DNA of 49,441 nt from the NCBI GenBank assembly GCA_028716705.1, contig JAQUPI010000008.1, positions 1 through 49,441 of the forward strand, in the 5' to 3' direction. Below, piece by piece: positions 46,989-49,441 of the stretch (positions within the stretch are counted from its first letter, which is position 1; each line of letters opens with the position of its first letter). This DNA is from Candidatus Omnitrophota bacterium. GTDB lineage: Bacteria; Omnitrophota; Gorgyraeia; Gygaellales; Profunditerraquicolaceae. The position numbers and the translations under genes are program-made. The notes under the pieces were generated by a model. It was not told the origin of the DNA. It ran no database searches and worked only from the letters and a program-made list of their open reading frames with translations.

Positions 46989-47046
46989 GGGACACCCTTT
47001 TTGCCAATCGGGGGACACCCTTTCAGCCAAAGCTAAGGGTGTCCCC
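46989..47046 (+). repeat. Repeat A, copy 8
   Basis: A 58-base repeat A with the second half-unit changed to CACCCTTTCAGCCAA. All eight A copies in the window point the same way. Confidence 0.87.
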
Positions 47047-47114
47047 TGGCTTCCCCTAAAAAATCAGTGAGATTTCACCGCTTTCCCCGTCTATTAGCAT
47101 AAAAGGGAGGCGGC

Positions 47115-47438
47115 ATGGACAAAAAAGGCCTTGACAATCCGCAAGAAAGTAATACAATTGTATATACAATTAACTGGAATCCCACAAAGAGTGAGCGTCT
47201 TAAACGTATAAGAGGAGTCTCGTTTGAAGAGATTATTCATGCGAAATTTATAGGACTAGAAGATCATCCGAGCCGGCATAACCAATGGATTCTAGTCTAT
47301 GAATACAAGGGGCATGTATGGGCGGTGCCTTTTGTTATCGAAACAGGAGGAATATTTCTAAAAACAATCTATCCAAGCCGTAAATTTAAAAAGATTTACA
47401 GCAAAAGGAGTCATGATGAGAAGAATAAAACTGACTAA
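47115..47438 (+). CDS. BrnT-like toxin
   Basis: A 107-residue protein with the BrnT-like order of a short strand (NTIVYTINWNPTKSERLKRI), SFEEIIHAKF and a closing strand set ending KTIYPSRKFKKIY. BrnT toxins are RelE-like ribonucleases. The adjacent downstream gene encodes a ribbon-helix-helix antitoxin and overlaps it by 26 bases. GGGAGG precedes the ATG. The toxin match is by fold pattern, so moderate. Confidence 0.62.
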   Translation: MDKKGLDNPQESNTIVYTINWNPTKSERLKRIRGVSFEEIIHAKFIGLEDHPSRHNQWILVYEYKGHVWAVPFVIETGGIFLKTIYPSRKFKKIYSKRSHDEKNKTD

Positions 47439-47661
47439 AGAAGAACAATGGATTGAAGATCACGCCGAAGAATTCGTTCCTGTGAAAGGAAAACTATATG
47501 ATGAAATCGTAGCGGCCATTGAGCGCCGCAAAAAAGATACCGTTCTAAACATCCGTGTTAACAGCTATGATTTGGAAAATCTAAAGCAGAAAGCCCGTAA
47601 AATGGGCATCAAATACCAAACCTTCATCTCCGAGATCCTGCACAGAGTCGCCAGCGCATAG
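47413..47661 (+). CDS. BrnA-like CopG antitoxin
   Basis: An 82-residue protein with a C-terminal ribbon-helix-helix region (DTVLNIRVNSYDLENLKQKA then YQTFISEILHRVAS). It should neutralise the upstream BrnT-like toxin and repress the operon. AAAGGAG precedes two possible ATG starts (47413 and 47416). The N-terminal part resembles the CopG_antitoxin family. Confidence 0.68.
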   Translation: MMRRIKLTKEEQWIEDHAEEFVPVKGKLYDEIVAAIERRKKDTVLNIRVNSYDLENLKQKARKMGIKYQTFISEILHRVASA

Positions 47662-47686
47662 AGCTTAAAAGAAAAACGTATCGAAA

Positions 47687-47881
47687 ATGGCAAAACGGCA
47701 AAAGAGAGATATAAAGCATGAATTAATGCTCCTGATTAAACGCCGTATAAGATCTTTAGGGGGAACTAAACAAATTTACGAAAATAATCCCAACATTCCT
47801 AATAATGTTAAAATAGCGAACAGCGGTCTAGTTCAAAACGAAATAGAATCGCTTGTAGAGCTTTTTAGTCCCTGTCCCTGA
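47687..47881 (+). CDS. Possible small basic protein, low support
   Basis: A 64-residue frame starting MAKRQKRDIKHELMLLIKRR, with no clear ribosome binding site and no recognised family. Its last residues (FSPCP) and stop are encoded by AGTCCCTGTCCCTGA, which looks like a GGGAC-type fragment on the other strand. It could be a degraded gene. Confidence 0.3.
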   Translation: MAKRQKRDIKHELMLLIKRRIRSLGGTKQIYENNPNIPNNVKIANSGLVQNEIESLVELFSPCP

Positions 47882-47956
47882 TGTGAGCTGCTTGTTTTCA
47901 ATATTTCCTGCACAAAAATCTGTGCAATTTATGCTCAGAAATCCTTAAGATTTGCA

Positions 47957-47984
47957 TTGACAACCCCCAAACAAAGCGTAGAAT
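47957..47984 (+). promoter_or_regulatory. Promoter before the PDZ-M48 leader
   Basis: TTGACA (47957-47962), a 16-base spacer and TAGAAT (47979-47984). The predicted start near 47991 leaves a leader of about 136 bases before the ATG at 48127. Confidence 0.72.
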
Positions 47985-47990
47985 AGCAGT

Positions 47991-48112
47991 GTTTCGTCTC
48001 CATCGCTCTACAGATAGTCTTTTAAACCAAGGAGCTATCTTTTTGGAAGTAGTCAGCTTAAAATTTAAGCAGCAAATCGAAGGCAATTCTCGCGCGAGAG
48101 TTGCCTTTTTTG
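47991..48112 (+). ncRNA. Candidate attenuator leader or small RNA
   Basis: Between a good promoter and a terminator lie about 90 bases without an ORF. They can form GATAG/CTATC (48015 with 48047) and GCTTAA-AAT-TTAAGC (48056-48070). It matches no riboswitch class I can name. It may be an independent sRNA or a leader controlling the PDZ-M48 gene by termination. Confidence 0.5.
48082..48112 (+). terminator. Rho-independent terminator 14 bases upstream of the PDZ-M48 ATG
   Basis: GGCAATTCTCGC pairs with GCGAGAGTTGCC (48082-48105; one G-U pair), followed by TTTTTTGTTG. Its place between a promoter and a ribosome binding site suggests attenuation. Confidence 0.85.
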
Positions 48113-48126
48113 TTGCAGGAGGACAC

Positions 48127-49206
48127 ATGAGAAAAATTCTTAATTCAATACTCGCAATAGCTTTTATCTTAAATATAACAGGTTGCGCTACAGTCACTGG
48201 TCCCAAAGTTACAAGAGAAGAAATACAGAAAGCTCAGGAAGAGTTAATGGTTAAGGCATTGGATTACAGGATTAAACAAAACCATCGCCTATGGACAATA
48301 GGAGACAGATTAATAACAGCGATACCGAAAGAGGATATAAAAACTCCCCCAAAACCGCTATTAGGCGTCATGTGCTTACCGATAGATAAGTACCTGGCTA
48401 AGCTATACAACCTGGATACTAAAAAGGGAGTAGTAATTGTAGGAGTAAAAGAAAAGAGCCCCGCCGGTTCGGCTGGTCTAAAACCCGGGGATCTGCTTGT
48501 TTCCTTAAAGAACAAAAAAGTCCCTACGATGGCACATTTATCCGGTGTGTTGAATAAGCTCAAAATAGGAGAAAAAGTTGCGATAGAAATCAAAAGGGGG
48601 CAAGAGATGCTGACTCTTGAGTCCCAAATAGCAGAAACTCCCCTTAATATACCAATCAGCATGGTTGAGGACCAGCAAGTAAATGCCGCGACCGACGGAA
48701 AAATGATCGTTGTCACCCAAGGACTAATGAATTTCGCGAAATCAGACGATGAAATAGCTGCCGTAATTTGCCACGAGTTAGCGCATTCCGTAAGAGGCCA
48801 CATCGCGAAGGCGCAAGGAGGGCAAATATTAGGCTTAATCGCGGCTTTAGCTTTAGGAACGGTCGCCGAAGCACACGCGCCGGGCAGCGGTAATGCAGTT
48901 GCTAAAGGCGTAGGGGGGATCGGAGATATATTCAACGCTACCTACTCAAGAGATCTGGAAAGAGAAGCAGATTACTTTGGGACAAAATTTTTCTATTACG
49001 CCGGCTATGATCCCGACATATTCGCAACCGTTGAAGAAAGATTTGCGATCGAGATTCCAGCCACAATGGTCCAAAATTATCTTTCAACTCACCCAAGCTC
49101 CCCGGAACGCGTGGTAAGAATTAGGAAAATAATAGAAGAATTGAAAACGGCAAGTCCTGAATCCGCTATCAATGGGCAAGATTTACCGATAAAAAGTGAA
49201 ACTTAA
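48127..49206 (+). CDS. PDZ-containing M48 metalloprotease lipoprotein
   Basis: A 359-residue lipoprotein with lipobox NITGC (Cys20), a PDZ domain (about 80-165; EKSPAGSAGLKPGDLLVSLK) and an M48 peptidase domain (about 170-340) with HELAHSVRGHIAK (HExxH) and the third ligand in YSRDLEREADYFGTKFFYYA. It degrades misfolded envelope proteins. I chose ATG 48127 with AGGAGGA upstream rather than the frame from 47989, because only this start gives a signal peptide. It is more A/T-rich than most of the window. Confidence 0.85.
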   Translation: MRKILNSILAIAFILNITGCATVTGPKVTREEIQKAQEELMVKALDYRIKQNHRLWTIGDRLITAIPKEDIKTPPKPLLGVMCLPIDKYLAKLYNLDTKKGVVIVGVKEKSPAGSAGLKPGDLLVSLKNKKVPTMAHLSGVLNKLKIGEKVAIEIKRGQEMLTLESQIAETPLNIPISMVEDQQVNAATDGKMIVVTQGLMNFAKSDDEIAAVICHELAHSVRGHIAKAQGGQILGLIAALALGTVAEAHAPGSGNAVAKGVGGIGDIFNATYSRDLEREADYFGTKFFYYAGYDPDIFATVEERFAIEIPATMVQNYLSTHPSSPERVVRIRKIIEELKTASPESAINGQDLPIKSET

Positions 49207-49215
49207 GAGTAAAGA

Positions 49216-49441
<226 letters not shown>

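Noticed and set aside
5333-47046. Repeat A copies as ordinary rho-independent terminators
   Set aside because: The stems are long but the closing arm is not followed by a T-run, and half-units are duplicated; they look like repeats that may have secondary termination effects at most.
47989-48126. N-terminal extension of the PDZ-M48 protein from 47989
   Set aside because: It would run through a promoter-proximal leader and terminator and mask the lipoprotein signal peptide that begins at 48127.

Overview
The window reads as a contig end from an uncultured Gram-negative bacterium, most likely of the Candidatus Omnitrophota / PVC side of the tree. Supporting signs are an outer membrane (BtuB-like receptor, TonB, AsmA-like proteins, heptose genes), a small basic protein of the type seen in Chlamydiae/Verrucomicrobia-related genomes (24291), a long tight same-strand gene run with many ATGA-type overlaps, and many short palindromic GGGAC-headed repeats. 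The phylum call is inference from gene content and style, not from a marker tree.

Layout. 1-6640: end of a COG2426 membrane protein, a cobalamin-type ABC importer (btuF-btuC-btuD), a B12 riboswitch with its own promoter and terminator, a BtuB-like TonB-dependent receptor, TonB, and a coiled-coil lipoprotein. 6687-14146: rpsU, a sugar isomerase-like TIM barrel, a MEMO1-family protein, DUF1844, Trm112-like, aroQ, pepP, efp, accB, accC, Asp23 and AmaP. 14219-18152: a PPi-type phosphofructokinase, gmhA and the heptose adenylyltransferase (ADP-heptose for LPS), a solo ThiD2-like protein, thiC, and tRNA-Gly(CCC) overlapping the end of thiC. 18159-27158: an NlpD-like LysM/LytM lipoprotein, an AAA-type ATPase, phosphodiesterase, HIT, dGTPase, HD-GYP, SPOR, small basic protein, SH3 protein, site-2 protease and aroB. 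27168-28471 (minus strand): GspB/ExeA pair. 28594-36137: zinc-ribbon, PilZ, DUF4416, M48 lipoprotein, radical SAM (COG1313), TPR-like, AsmA-like, DUF2062, DUF3108 and nitroreductase. 36138-40855: minus-strand membrane protein, a GAF histidine kinase and a stand-alone receiver, a tandemly duplicated fluoride riboswitch/crcB segment, DUF190, and a GGQ release-factor-like protein. 40946-49441 is accessory: a candidate metal-handling cluster (helical protein, His-tailed membrane protein, Met-rich exported protein, outer-membrane barrel), a HigBA-like and a BrnTA-like toxin-antitoxin pair, an AsmA/DUF3568-like fusion, and a PDZ-M48 lipoprotein behind a possible attenuator. The contig then ends in a poly-C artefact.

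What stands out. (1) At least five kinds of short palindrome (called A-E here) share a GGGAC head. They lie at or inside gene ends, supply stop codons and C-terminal residues, and in two cases lie inside signal-peptide coding sequence. (2) Five genes (tonB, exeA, the histidine kinase, the release-factor-like gene and the HigB-like toxin) have strong -35/-10 boxes only 4-7 bases ahead of the start codon, so their mRNAs should be leaderless. (3) A perfect 369-bp duplication carries a complete fluoride riboswitch and a truncated crcB. (4) Two unrelated envelope genes share a near-identical element G at the same distance from their promoters. (5) The 42.1-44.2 kb pair of an unrecognised Met-rich exported protein and an outer-membrane barrel is the best candidate for an undescribed system. 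All functional calls rest on reading motifs by eye; no database search was run.
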